From Cloacibacterium normanense (GTDB lineage Bacteria; Bacteroidota; Bacteroidia; Flavobacteriales; Weeksellaceae), in NCBI RefSeq assembly GCF_002943105.1, contig NZ_PTPZ01000005.1, positions 124,001-188,000 of the forward strand: a stretch of 64,000 bases of DNA, given 5' to 3'. Of this stretch, positions 10,083 to 18,575 are shown piece by piece. A program made the translations under genes and the position numbers. The notes under the pieces were generated by a model. The model did no database searches. It saw nothing but the letters and a program-made list of their open reading frames with translations, and was not told where the DNA came from. Every line of letters begins with the position of its first letter. Positions within the stretch are counted from its first letter, which is position 1.

Positions 10083-10153
10083 AAAAACCATTCAATTTTT
10101 TATATAAATAGAATGGTTTTTTTATCGAAAAGAAAAAAGCTATGCTTTTTCTT
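10083..10153 (-). terminator. Tandem hairpins between rpmF and accB
   Basis: Reading the minus strand, AAGAAAAAGC / GCTTTTTTCTT (10130-10153) comes first and the stronger AACCATTC / GAATGGTT stem with a T run (10083-10122) second. They probably end most transcripts of the highly expressed rpmF before accB. Confidence 0.7.
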
Positions 10154-10155
10154 AA

Positions 10156-10356
10156 TTAGTCTTCAGTAGTTTCTACTTGTTTCTCTAATACTACTTTTCC
10201 TCTGTAGTATAGTTTTCCTTCATGCCAATGTGCTCTGTGATACAAGTGTAATTCACCTGTAGTTGCATCTTTTGCTAATTGAGGAACCACAGCTTTGTAG
10301 TGAGTTCTTCTTTTATCTCTTCTAGTAGATGACTGTCTTCTTTTAGGATGTGCCAT
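10156..10356 (-). CDS. rpmF: 50S ribosomal protein L32
   Basis: A small basic large-subunit protein of 66 residues beginning [20 protein letters not shown], the invariant L32 start. The zinc-ribbon cysteines of some L32 proteins are absent, so this is the C-minus type. It follows yceD by 31 bp, the usual arrangement. Confidence 0.97.
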   Translation of the reverse strand: MAHPKRRQSSTRRDKRRTHYKAVVPQLAKDATTGELHLYHRAHWHEGKLYYRGKVVLEKQVETTED

Positions 10357-10387
10357 TTTGTAATTCTTTAAACTTTATGTAAGATTT

Positions 10388-10912
10388 CTATTTTTTGTCT
10401 TTTAATTTTTTCAAAGCTTCCCAACGAGGGTCTATTTCGAGGGTTTCTTCTTCTTCAATTTCTTTGGGACTGAATTTTTCGATGAGTTCAAAATCTTCTT
10501 TTTTTACATTAGGAGAGATTTTTTTCATAGGAATAGATAATATTACTGCTTCGTAAATTGCCTGAGAAATGTTAAAAGCACTATCTCCTTGTGGGATGGT
10601 AATTACTTCTTCATTACTATCATCATATTCTTCTCCGAATTTTACCAAGAATTTTATTTCGTTTTCTATAGGATGAGTAAAAGTTTCGCTGGTGATGTCA
10701 CAAACTAAATTTACTGTTCCATGGATTTTAATCAGGAAATCTAAAAAGGTAGAGTGCTTTTCTAATAATACATCTACGTCTATTTTAGCGCCTAAAAACT
10801 CTTGTTCAGTCTCGAATAAATCAAAGAACGCTTGTTCTACTTCAAATTTAAATTCGTGCTTTCCAGTCTTAAGCCCTGAAAATGCTACGTCATAATTTCT
10901 AAATTTGTCCAT
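10388..10912 (-). CDS. yceD: YceD/DUF177 family protein (23S rRNA accumulation factor)
   Basis: The 174-residue acidic protein has the DUF177 core with the paired-cysteine region reduced: ...TVNLVCDITSETFTHPIENEIKFLVKFGEE, then a C-terminal tail ending IDPRWEALKKLKDKK, the usual signature before rpmF. Members assist 23S rRNA accumulation and large-subunit assembly; this is family knowledge. A TATTTTTG box at 10926-10933 starts the yceD-rpmF transcript. Confidence 0.9.
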   Translation of the reverse strand: MDKFRNYDVAFSGLKTGKHEFKFEVEQAFFDLFETEQEFLGAKIDVDVLLEKHSTFLDFLIKIHGTVNLVCDITSETFTHPIENEIKFLVKFGEEYDDSNEEVITIPQGDSAFNISQAIYEAVILSIPMKKISPNVKKEDFELIEKFSPKEIEEEETLEIDPRWEALKKLKDKK

Positions 10913-10925
10913 AAAAAATGGTGTG

Positions 10926-10933
10926 CAAAAATA
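10926..10933 (-). promoter_or_regulatory. TAnnTTTG promoter box of yceD-rpmF
   Basis: Minus-strand TATTTTTG followed by CACACC, 14 bp upstream of the yceD ATG. Confidence 0.65.
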
Positions 10934-10960
10934 AGTTAATTTTTTTAAATAACAAAAGTT

Positions 10961-12049
10961 TTATTCATTTTCTTCTGGTAAATCTTCATCTATACCATTG
11001 TCGTGAGCTAAAACTCTTGGTTTCAAGCGGTTTTCTATGAGGTCTTGATACTCGTTTCTATTTTTAAAAATTTTAATCGCTGTAAAAATGGCCTCAGAAA
11101 AAGATTGCTCATCTGCTAAATTTTTACCTGCAATGTCATACGCTACTCCATGATCTGGCGAAGTTCTGATGAAGGGCAATCCTGCAGTGTAATTTACGCC
11201 TTCTTCATAAGCTAATGTTTTAAAAGGAGCTAATCCTTGGTCATGATACATTGCTAGAACAGCATCAAATGAACTGTATTTCTCTGGTTGGAAGAAGCTG
11301 TCTGCAGGGAAAGAGCCAAAAGCTAAAATTCCTTCATTAAATAATTCTTTAATAGCAGGTTCTATAATTTCTATTTCTTCTTTGCCAATTGCACCGCCAT
11401 CTCCAGCATGAGGATTAAGGCCTAGAATAGCAATTTTCGGTTTTTGGATGCAGAAATCTTCAATCAATGATTGGTTGAGAACTCTCACTTGTTCCTTTAT
11501 TTTTTGTTTAGAAATATTTTTAGAAATTTCTGAAACAGGAATATGATGCGTAGAAACTGCAACTTTTAATTTTTCGGTAACGAGGAACATAAGTCCTTTT
11601 TTGCCGAATTTTTCTTCAAAATAACCAGTATGACCAGCATGTTTGAAGCCTTGCTTCATCATCTCGTCTTTATTGATAGGAGCGGTTACCAAAACATCTA
11701 TTTCGCCTTTCATTAAAGCATCTGTAGCGGCTTCTAAAGAATCTATAGCCATTTTAGTAGATTCTTCAGTAGGTGTACCGAAGTCTACATTTACATTGTC
11801 TTTCCAGAGATTTACAATGTTGAGTTTGCCATTAGCGGCTTCTTTGGCAGTTTGTACATAATTAAAAGTGGTGTTAATCTTAAACACATTCTTTTGGTAA
11901 GAAAATAATTTCCCCGATCCGAAAATTATCGGCGTGAAAAAGTCAGTAATGTTTTTGTCTTTCAGTGCTTTTAGGATGATTTCTACGCCTATTCCGTTAA
12001 AATCTCCCACTGAAATTCCTACCTTAATTTTATGGTGTTTAGAATTCAT
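10961..12049 (-). CDS. pdxA: 4-hydroxythreonine-4-phosphate dehydrogenase
   Basis: It oxidises 4-hydroxy-threonine phosphate in pyridoxal-phosphate synthesis (DXP-dependent route). The 362-residue protein starts with VGISVGDFNGIGVEIILKAL and keeps the metal-binding histidines in HAGHTGYFEEKFG, NPHAGDGG and AMYHDQGLAPFK. It is somewhat longer than the enterobacterial enzyme, with an acidic C-terminal tail. A TAAATTTG box lies at 12086-12093. It is upstream of yceD on the same strand but separated by that gene's promoter. Confidence 0.95.
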   Translation of the reverse strand: MNSKHHKIKVGISVGDFNGIGVEIILKALKDKNITDFFTPIIFGSGKLFSYQKNVFKINTTFNYVQTAKEAANGKLNIVNLWKDNVNVDFGTPTEESTKMAIDSLEAATDALMKGEIDVLVTAPINKDEMMKQGFKHAGHTGYFEEKFGKKGLMFLVTEKLKVAVSTHHIPVSEISKNISKQKIKEQVRVLNQSLIEDFCIQKPKIAILGLNPHAGDGGAIGKEEIEIIEPAIKELFNEGILAFGSFPADSFFQPEKYSSFDAVLAMYHDQGLAPFKTLAYEEGVNYTAGLPFIRTSPDHGVAYDIAGKNLADEQSFSEAIFTAIKIFKNRNEYQDLIENRLKPRVLAHDNGIDEDLPEENE

Positions 12050-12156
12050 TTTTAATTATCTTTGAATTTTAAAAAAAGATTGTCACAAATTTAGTGATTT
12101 TTAATTTATAAATCTTTAATCTAATATTTTTAAACTTTAACTTATATAAACAAAAT

Positions 12157-12741
12157 ATGTTTACAGGAATAATTGAAGCGACAGGAAAGGTAGAAAAATT
12201 GGAAAAACAAGGGACTAATGTTGTCTTTACTTTTAGCGGTCCTTTTACACAAGAACTTAAAGTAGACCAGAGTTTAGCGCATAATGGTTGTTGTCTTACT
12301 GTGGAATCAATAGATGGTGATTTGTACACGGTTACAGCGATTAATGAAACGCTAGAAAAAACCAATTTGGGCGAATTGAAAGTAGGAAGCGTAGTAAACT
12401 TAGAGCGTTGTATGAAAATGGATGGCAGATTAGATGGTCATATTGTACAAGGTCATGTAGATAAAACTGGCTCAATTGTTGCTATCGAAAATATTAACGG
12501 AAGTTATTATTTAACATTTACTTACGAAGAAGATGGTTCTTTTACCACAGTTCCGCAAGGTTCTATTACTGTAAATGGAATTAGTTTGACTGTTGCTGAT
12601 AGCAAAGAAAATCAGTTTTCTGTGGCGATAATTCCGTACACTTGGGAACATACCAATATGAATACTTTAAAAGTGGGAGACCGTGTAAATTTAGAATTCG
12701 ATATTATTGGAAAATATGTAGCCAAGCTTATGAAGAGATAA
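12157..12741 (+). CDS. ribE: Riboflavin synthase, alpha chain
   Basis: It dismutates two 6,7-dimethyl-8-ribityllumazine molecules to riboflavin. The start MFTGIIEATGKV and the two homologous lumazine-binding repeats, each with a GCCLTV- or GISLTV-type motif (about residues 48-53 and 145-150), identify it. Length of 194 is normal. The histidine-kinase gene follows after 3 bp, so the two are probably cotranscribed. No FMN riboswitch is visible upstream. Confidence 0.96.
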   Translation: MFTGIIEATGKVEKLEKQGTNVVFTFSGPFTQELKVDQSLAHNGCCLTVESIDGDLYTVTAINETLEKTNLGELKVGSVVNLERCMKMDGRLDGHIVQGHVDKTGSIVAIENINGSYYLTFTYEEDGSFTTVPQGSITVNGISLTVADSKENQFSVAIIPYTWEHTNMNTLKVGDRVNLEFDIIGKYVAKLMKR

Positions 12742-12744
12742 AAG

Positions 12745-14196
12745 ATGGCATTACATAGCTATAGCTTAAGAACTAAAATTTTTATAGGATTTATGGTAGT
12801 CTGTTTTTTCAGTATCATAGGTTCTACAGCTATGTCTTATCTTATCATCAAAAAATCTACAGATGAACAGAGCGTTACAGAAATGCAAAATAAGTTTGAA
12901 GCATTAATGAAAACGCTGGATTACGCAGTAAGCCATACTAATATTACTCAAGACAAAGATTTAGTCAATATTCTCCAAAACGAAATTTACGAGATTTCAG
13001 ATATTAATAAGCATGATGTAATTCTTTATGATTTACAAGGTAATTATTTGGTATCCAATAAAGAACTGAATCTTGTAGCGCAGAAAAAAATTCCTCATGA
13101 AACGTTAATGAATGTTTTGGAGTCTGACAAAAGAGTAGATGTACAAGAATACGATCAAAAAGTGGGCAGTAATGTCACCTCTTCTTATATGATTCTTAGG
13201 AATAACATGTTAGAGCCTATTGCGATTGTGTATTTCCCTTTTTATCACAATGATAATATTTATGCAGGTGCATTTAATAAATATGTTCAGTACATTATTT
13301 TGGTCAATCTTTTCCTCATTTTGTTGAGTATTTGGCTAAGTTGGGTGATTTCTAAAAATTTGACCAAAACAATTACAAGAATTTCTGAGCTCATTACCAG
13401 AACTACGCTTTTTGGTAGAGAAATGAAGCCGATTAAGTATTTTCAAAATGATGAATTAAGTGGTTTGGTAAAATCTTATAACAAAATGATTTACCAAATT
13501 GAAGATCAAAAAATGCTTTTGGCCAATAAAGAAAGAGAAGAAGCATGGAGAGAAATGGCAAAACAAGTTGCCCACGAAGTGAAAAATCCGCTCACGCCAA
13601 TGAAGTTGCTCATTCAGAATTTTGAGAGGAAATTTGATAAAAATGACCCAGAAATTGATCAAAAAGTCAGAAATCTAAGTCGAAGTTTGGTTGATCAAAT
13701 CGATTTAGTAGCTACTGTAGCAAGTGCTTTTTCAGAATTTGCCAAGTTGCCGCCAAAAAATGATGAATCTTTTAACTTAAAAGAAGAATTAGAAAATTTG
13801 GTAAGAGTTTTCAATGATGATGGTAATATTTATTTCCATGCGAATAAAGATATGATGCCGGTGAGAATGGATAGAATTTATCTTTCTAGAATTTTCACCA
13901 ATATGATTACCAATGCAAAACAAGCCGTTTCTGAACAAAGAAAATCCATCATCAATATAGATGCAGAACTCTTCAATAAGAAAATCATCATCGTTATAGA
14001 AGACAACGGAATTGGTATTCCTAAAGATAAATTAGAGCAAATCTTCGAGCCTAATTTTACGACCAAAAATTCTGGAATGGGACTCGGTTTAACCATGGTC
14101 AGAAAAATGATAGAAGAGTATAAAGGCGAAATTTCCGTGAAATCCGAAGAAGGAAAAGGAACCAAATTCACCATCATTCTTCCAACAAACGTTTAA
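12745..14196 (+). CDS. Membrane sensor histidine kinase
   Basis: The 483-residue protein has a transmembrane helix at about 12-35, a periplasmic sensor region of about 150 residues, a second helix at about 180-205, a HAMP-like segment, and a HisKA/HATPase_c core: phospho-acceptor H277 in AHEVKNPLTPMK, N-box MITNAKQAV, G1 EDNGIGIPKD and G2 GMGLGLTMV. The H-box with NPLTPM resembles NtrY-type kinases. No response regulator is adjacent, so signal and partner are unknown. It starts 3 bp after ribE. Confidence 0.93.
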   Translation: MALHSYSLRTKIFIGFMVVCFFSIIGSTAMSYLIIKKSTDEQSVTEMQNKFEALMKTLDYAVSHTNITQDKDLVNILQNEIYEISDINKHDVILYDLQGNYLVSNKELNLVAQKKIPHETLMNVLESDKRVDVQEYDQKVGSNVTSSYMILRNNMLEPIAIVYFPFYHNDNIYAGAFNKYVQYIILVNLFLILLSIWLSWVISKNLTKTITRISELITRTTLFGREMKPIKYFQNDELSGLVKSYNKMIYQIEDQKMLLANKEREEAWREMAKQVAHEVKNPLTPMKLLIQNFERKFDKNDPEIDQKVRNLSRSLVDQIDLVATVASAFSEFAKLPPKNDESFNLKEELENLVRVFNDDGNIYFHANKDMMPVRMDRIYLSRIFTNMITNAKQAVSEQRKSIINIDAELFNKKIIIVIEDNGIGIPKDKLEQIFEPNFTTKNSGMGLGLTMVRKMIEEYKGEISVKSEEGKGTKFTIILPTNV

Positions 14197-14229
14197 TTTT
14201 TTACTTTTCTCATTGAGAATTTCTTTAAA

Positions 14230-14925
14230 ATGAAACCTTTTCGATTTCAAAAATTTGATATTATACAGCATAAAAATGTTTTCCGAGTAGGAACAGACGG
14301 TGTTTTGCTGGGAGCTTTATGCAAGGTTGAAAATGCTCAAAGAATCTTAGAAGTAGGAACGGGAACAGGTTTGATTTCTCTAATGCTTGCTCAGCGAAAT
14401 GCAAATGCTGAGATTACTGCTTTAGATTTAAATGAAGATGCGGTGAATTTGGCTCAAGAAAATTTTAAAAATTCTCCGTTTTCAAAAAGATTACAGGTTT
14501 TTCATCAAGATTTTAAAACTTTTGCGTCGCAAAAAGAATATGATTTTGTGGTTTGTAATCCACCTTTTTTCGAGGAAAATAATTCTGTGAAAGATATTTT
14601 AGCGAGACAACAAGTAGAACTTACTTTTAGAAATTTAATACAAAAAACAGCTGACGTTTTATCTTCACTAGGAATTTTTTCAGTAATTATTCCTTCGGAA
14701 TCTGCACAAGAATTTGAAAACTTAGCTGAAGATTTTGATTTATATTTGGTAAGAAAAGTAAATATTTTCGGTATTGAAAACGGTGTTTTAAAACGAAATG
14801 TTTTAGAATTTTCTAAGAAAAAATCAGCATTGGAAACTCTTGATTTTACGATAGAAAAAAGTCCGAGAAAATACTCGGACCAATATTTAGAACTCACAAA
14901 AGAGTTTCATGTTTTTGGAAAATAA
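14230..14925 (+). CDS. trmN6: tRNA1(Val) (adenine(37)-N6)-methyltransferase
   Basis: A Rossmann SAM-dependent methyltransferase that modifies A37 of tRNA-Val. Start MKPFRFQKFDIIQHKNVFRVGTD contains the family-typical F-x-V-GTDGVLLGA stretch; SAM motif I is EVGTGTGLISLMLAQR and the amino-methylase motif NPPF is at residues 110-113. Length of 231 is normal. It is 33 bp downstream of the sensor kinase, probably in the same transcript, and converges on ftsE. Confidence 0.9.
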   Translation: MKPFRFQKFDIIQHKNVFRVGTDGVLLGALCKVENAQRILEVGTGTGLISLMLAQRNANAEITALDLNEDAVNLAQENFKNSPFSKRLQVFHQDFKTFASQKEYDFVVCNPPFFEENNSVKDILARQQVELTFRNLIQKTADVLSSLGIFSVIIPSESAQEFENLAEDFDLYLVRKVNIFGIENGVLKRNVLEFSKKKSALETLDFTIEKSPRKYSDQYLELTKEFHVFGK

Positions 14926-14927
14926 AA

Positions 14928-15638
14928 TTATTCAAAAAGTTCTACGGTGTTCATCACCTTAACTCCGCCATCTTCGCATTTAATCGCTTCTCCAGGGAAA
15001 TTTTGAATCATGTGGTAATCGTGAGTCGCCATCAGAACTGCACAGTTTCTTTCTAAAGATACTTTTTTCAATAAATTCATAATATCGTTAGAAGTTTCTG
15101 GGTCTAGGTTTCCTGTAGGTTCGTCTGCAAGAATCAATTCTGGATGATTTAGTAAAGCTCTTGCAATAGCAATACGCTGCTGTTCACCACCAGAAAGTTC
15201 ATGAGGCATTTTGTGTTTTTTCGTTTTCATGTCTACACTGTCTAGAACCTCGTTTATTCTGTCGTCCATCAGGTTTTTATCCTTCCAGCCAGTAGCTTCT
15301 AGCACGAAACGCAGATTTCTTTCTACACTTCTATCCGTCAATAATTGAAAATCTTGAAAAACAATGCCTAATCTTCTTCTAAGGTTAGGAATATCTGATG
15401 CTCTTAATTTTTGTAAATCAAATCCTACTACTTCTCCGTTTCCTTCTTTTAAAGGCAAGTGTCCGTACAAAACTTTTAACAATGAACTCTTTCCAGAGCC
15501 TGTTTTACCAATAAGGTAACAGAAAGTACCTCTCTTAATATGTAAATTCACATGAGATAAAACGGTAAAGTTTTTTTGTACAATTTTCGCGTCTTGCAGC
15601 GTAATGATGTCTTCTCCGTAGGTGTTATGATGTGGCAT
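14928..15638 (-). CDS. ftsE: Cell-division ABC transporter ATP-binding protein FtsE-like
   Basis: The 236-residue ATPase has Walker A GKTGSGKS (44-51), Q-loop FQDFQLL, signature LSGGEQQRIAIARAL and Walker B LILADEPTGNLDP. The pattern with FQDFQLLTDRSVERNL is typical of FtsE, which with FtsX controls peptidoglycan hydrolases at the septum. ftsX is not adjacent, as is common in Bacteroidota. A TATTTTTG box at 15703-15710 precedes it. A LolD-like export ATPase is a less likely alternative. Confidence 0.88.
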   Translation of the reverse strand: MPHHNTYGEDIITLQDAKIVQKNFTVLSHVNLHIKRGTFCYLIGKTGSGKSSLLKVLYGHLPLKEGNGEVVGFDLQKLRASDIPNLRRRLGIVFQDFQLLTDRSVERNLRFVLEATGWKDKNLMDDRINEVLDSVDMKTKKHKMPHELSGGEQQRIAIARALLNHPELILADEPTGNLDPETSNDIMNLLKKVSLERNCAVLMATHDYHMIQNFPGEAIKCEDGGVKVMNTVELFE

Positions 15639-15756
15639 AATGATTATAAATGATGGTTGATTTTTCTTGATTGATAAGAAGGCTTACTTTTTTATCAACT
15701 TTCAAAAATAAGGAAAACCTTTTTTTTATCCTAAATTTTAAGGAAATTTTAACAAC

Positions 15757-15788
15757 AAAAAATGCTCGGAAAGTAAATTTCCAAGCAT
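15757..15788 (-). terminator. Intrinsic terminator after rpmH
   Basis: Minus-strand stem ATGCTTGGAAA / TTTCCGAGCAT (one wobble pair) followed by six Ts. Confidence 0.8.
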
Positions 15789-15817
15789 GTCTTTTATAAT
15801 AAAATCAAAAGAAATTA

Positions 15818-15973
15818 TTATCTCTTAGCTCTTGCGTCGCTAATCGTTAATCTCTTTCTGCCTTTTGCTCTTCTAGCAGCTAATACTCTTCTACCATTTG
15901 GAGTAGACATTCTTTCTCTGAAACCGTGTTTGTTTCTTTTCTTTCTTTCTGATGGCTGGAATGTTCTTTTCAT
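15818..15973 (-). CDS. rpmH: 50S ribosomal protein L34
   Basis: This 51-residue gene is too short for common ORF cut-offs. It reads [18 protein letters not shown] at the start and ends in TISDARAKR, unmistakably L34, a basic protein of the large subunit. It has its own TATCTTTG promoter box and a strong terminator. The usual neighbours dnaA and rnpA are not here. Confidence 0.97.
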   Translation of the reverse strand: MKRTFQPSERKKRNKHGFRERMSTPNGRRVLAARRAKGRKRLTISDARAKR

Positions 15974-16020
15974 TACTTCAATTTATAATGGGTCCGTAAT
16001 TATTCTTCTTTTTGAGGTTG

Positions 16021-16028
16021 CAAAGATA
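16021..16028 (-). promoter_or_regulatory. TAnnTTTG promoter box of rpmH
   Basis: Minus-strand TATCTTTG followed by CAAC, 47 bp upstream of the rpmH ATG. Confidence 0.75.
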
Positions 16029-16238
16029 TGTTTTTTTTTATTTTCTGCAAATTAATTTTAGAAATAATTAAGTTTTTTTTGAGTAAATGGAATAAAACTT
16101 TTCTCAATAACTATTTTTAAGTGATTTTAATGATTGTACTTCTTCAAATTCTGTTTAATATGATTCTGAAAATCATTTTATAAATGTTGAGCGTTCAAAC
16201 ATCATCTTTGAGGTTTCGAGATTTTGGAGTAAAAAAAT

Positions 16239-16246
16239 TATCTTTG
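16239..16246 (+). promoter_or_regulatory. TAnnTTTG promoter box of nrnA
   Basis: TATCTTTG followed by CACC, 17 bp before the ATG. The rest of the 290-bp gap between rpmH and this gene is AT-rich and shows nothing else I can support. Confidence 0.7.
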
Positions 16247-16263
16247 CACCATAAATTTTTACA

Positions 16264-17268
16264 ATGTTTACAGAAAACCAACTTACAGAAATCAGAAGCC
16301 TTTTGCAACCGAATAAAAATGTAGTGATTATCACGCATTACAATCCAGATGGTGATGCAATTGGGAGTAGTCTTGGTTTAAAACATTTTCTTAAAAATTT
16401 AGGAGTTGATGCTACGGTAATTGTTCCGAATGATTTCCCGAAATTTCTAAAATGGATGCCCGAAGCAAAAAAAATAGTCATCGCAGAGTACAAACGTAAA
16501 ATTGCTGGCGAAGCGATTTATCATGCAGATGTAATTTTTTGTTTAGATTTTAATGCTCCTTCTAGAATTGGAATGTTAGGAGATTGGCTCACGAAATCTT
16601 GGGCGAAAAAAATCTTGATAGACCATCATCAGCAACCAGAGCATTTCGATTTTGTCTATTCTAATACCAGTATTCCCGCAACTTGTCAGATGGTGTATCA
16701 TTTCATTGAAGCTTTGGGAAAAGAAGATTTGGTAAATCAAGACGTGGCAGAATGTCTTTACACGGGAATTATGACTGATACTGGAGGTTTCCGTTTTCGT
16801 TCTACTTCTGCAGATACACATAGAATTGTAGCGAATTTAATAGAAAAAGGCGCTGATCCTTCTATGATTACGTCTAATACTTGGGATACCAATACGGTTT
16901 CTAGATTACATCTTTTGTCGTTGATTTTAGGAAGAATAGAATTGGTAAAAGATGGAAAAGTGGCGATTCTTTATTTAAAACGTGACGAATTAAAAGAATT
17001 TGGTTTCGAAAAAGGAGATACAGAAGGGTTTGTAAACTACGGATTGAGTATTGCAGGAACTAAAATGTCTGCTTTTTTCATGGAAGATTTATATGAAGAT
17101 TTCATCAAAATTTCTTTCCGAAGCAAAGACGATGTAGATACCAATGCATTTGCGAGAGCTCATTTCCATGGAGGTGGACATATCAATGCATCTGGAGGTA
17201 AATATTTTAAAAATATCCACGAAACCATTGAAGATTTTAAATCGAAGATTGAGAATGAAGATTTTTAA
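16264..17268 (+). CDS. nrnA: DHH-family phosphoesterase, NrnA-like oligoribonuclease/pAp phosphatase
   Basis: Members of this family degrade short oligonucleotides and/or dephosphorylate 3'-phosphoadenosine 5'-phosphate. Catalytic metal motifs are HYNPDGDAIGSS (25-36) and the DHH triplet at 120-122 (LIDHHQQPEHF), with the DHHA1 domain signature FHGGGHINASGG near the C-terminus. Length of 334 is normal. It overlaps the next small gene by 14 bp. Confidence 0.92.
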   Translation: MFTENQLTEIRSLLQPNKNVVIITHYNPDGDAIGSSLGLKHFLKNLGVDATVIVPNDFPKFLKWMPEAKKIVIAEYKRKIAGEAIYHADVIFCLDFNAPSRIGMLGDWLTKSWAKKILIDHHQQPEHFDFVYSNTSIPATCQMVYHFIEALGKEDLVNQDVAECLYTGIMTDTGGFRFRSTSADTHRIVANLIEKGADPSMITSNTWDTNTVSRLHLLSLILGRIELVKDGKVAILYLKRDELKEFGFEKGDTEGFVNYGLSIAGTKMSAFFMEDLYEDFIKISFRSKDDVDTNAFARAHFHGGGHINASGGKYFKNIHETIEDFKSKIENEDF

Positions 17269-17545
17269 ACAATTTTTCGCAGAGTTAAAAGACTACATTT
17301 CTGAATTTCTGAATGGTAGCCGTGAAGAATGGCAGTATAGAATCTCTGGTTTGATTGGTGTTTTGTCCATTTTACCATTTATATTTTTTATATGGAAACC
17401 TTATGAACCAGATTTTGTTAAAAGTTTGTCAAGATTTTATCAAAAATTGATAAGATATGCTTCGGCTCTAGCTTTTTATTTTTTAGTATTTCATTTATCA
17501 CAGTTTATTTTGAAATCATTTTTTAATAAGAAAATTAAGAAATAA
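17255..17545 (+). CDS. Small membrane protein of unknown function
   Basis: I chose the ATG at 17255, which overlaps the nrnA stop by 14 bp and gives a 96-residue protein; an upstream in-frame ATG at 17144 would only read through nrnA in another frame. It has an amphipathic charged N-terminus, two predicted transmembrane helices (about 31-48 and 66-86) and a lysine-rich C-terminus. No family recognised. The overlap suggests translational coupling with nrnA. Confidence 0.65.
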   Translation: MKIFKQFFAELKDYISEFLNGSREEWQYRISGLIGVLSILPFIFFIWKPYEPDFVKSLSRFYQKLIRYASALAFYFLVFHLSQFILKSFFNKKIKK

Positions 17546-17550
17546 AAATC

Positions 17551-18552
17551 TTAACAAATCCTAGGCAATTGCTCACCAATTAAAGGATTTACCACGCGTT
17601 TTCCGCCAAAAGCACTTTCCATAATGACTTTTCCGGCGTGTTCTTCGGTGATATAACCGATTTTCGAAGCGTGATGATTAACTCTTTGTAAAATTTCTAA
17701 AACTTCGTCTGAAATTTCATCGTCGCAAACACAAAGAAATGTTCCTTCATTCGCAACGTACATTGGGTCTAAACCTAGCAATTCGCAAGCGCTTTTTACT
17801 TGTCTTTGTACTAGAATTTTTTCTTCAAAAAGATGAATTCCGAGGTTGCTTTCAGAAGTAATTTCATTGAGAACAGAAGCTAAGCCGCCTCTTGTTGCAT
17901 CTCTTAGGAAATGAATTTTTTCACCAAAATTTTCGATGAGTTTTTTGACTTCAAAATTGAGATTTTTAGTGTCGCTCAAGATTTCAGAATCGAATTTTAA
18001 ACCTTCTCTTTCGCTCATAATTGCCATTCCGTGAGAAGCGATGTCTCTATTGATGATGATGGTTTGGTTCGGTTTTATGTATTCGATTCCGATTTTTGCA
18101 TTGTCATAAATTACACCAATTCCCGAGGTGTTGATGTAGATTTTGTCGCCTTTTCCGCGTTCTACCACCTTAGTGTCGCCTGTTACAATTTGTACACCTG
18201 CTTTTTCGGTGGCTAATTTTATAGAATGAATGATTTTTTCAAAATCTTCCATTGCAAAACCTTCTTCAATAATAAACGAAAGCGATAAATATTTGGGTTC
18301 TGCACCACACATCGAAATATCATTTACCGTTCCGAAAACCGCCAATTCGCCAATATTTCCTCCTTTGAAAAATATAGGAAAAACCACAAAACTGTCGCTA
18401 GAAAATGCTAACCTTCCAGATAATTCTAGAAAAGCACCATCATGTTTTTTGTTTAAGATTTCGTTTCCTAAATTTTTAAAAATAAGGTTATTGAGAAGTT
18501 CGGTCATCTTTTCGCCGCCACTTCCGTGCTGAAGGTTAATGCTTTCTGGCAT
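17551..18552 (-). CDS. hypE: [NiFe]-hydrogenase maturation protein HypE
   Basis: HypE accepts a carbamoyl group from HypF on its C-terminal cysteine and dehydrates it to the cyanide ligand of the active-site iron. The 333-residue protein has the AIR-synthase-like fold (LQHGSGGEKMTELL at the start, ATRGGLASVLNEI) and ends in PRIC, the required carbamoylated terminal Cys. It closes the minus-strand hypABC-E arm and converges on nrnA and its small partner. Confidence 0.97.
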   Translation of the reverse strand: MPESINLQHGSGGEKMTELLNNLIFKNLGNEILNKKHDGAFLELSGRLAFSSDSFVVFPIFFKGGNIGELAVFGTVNDISMCGAEPKYLSLSFIIEEGFAMEDFEKIIHSIKLATEKAGVQIVTGDTKVVERGKGDKIYINTSGIGVIYDNAKIGIEYIKPNQTIIINRDIASHGMAIMSEREGLKFDSEILSDTKNLNFEVKKLIENFGEKIHFLRDATRGGLASVLNEITSESNLGIHLFEEKILVQRQVKSACELLGLDPMYVANEGTFLCVCDDEISDEVLEILQRVNHHASKIGYITEEHAGKVIMESAFGGKRVVNPLIGEQLPRIC

Positions 18553-18575
18553 GATGCTTAATTTTTAAATTTTAA

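Noticed and set aside
12060-12156. Possible FMN riboswitch before ribE
   Set aside because: The 97-bp AT-rich spacer is too short and lacks the conserved paired elements.
17144-17254. N-terminal extension of the 96-residue membrane protein
   Set aside because: It would run within the nrnA coding sequence in another frame and is unlike the rest of the protein; ATG 17255 fits a coupled start.
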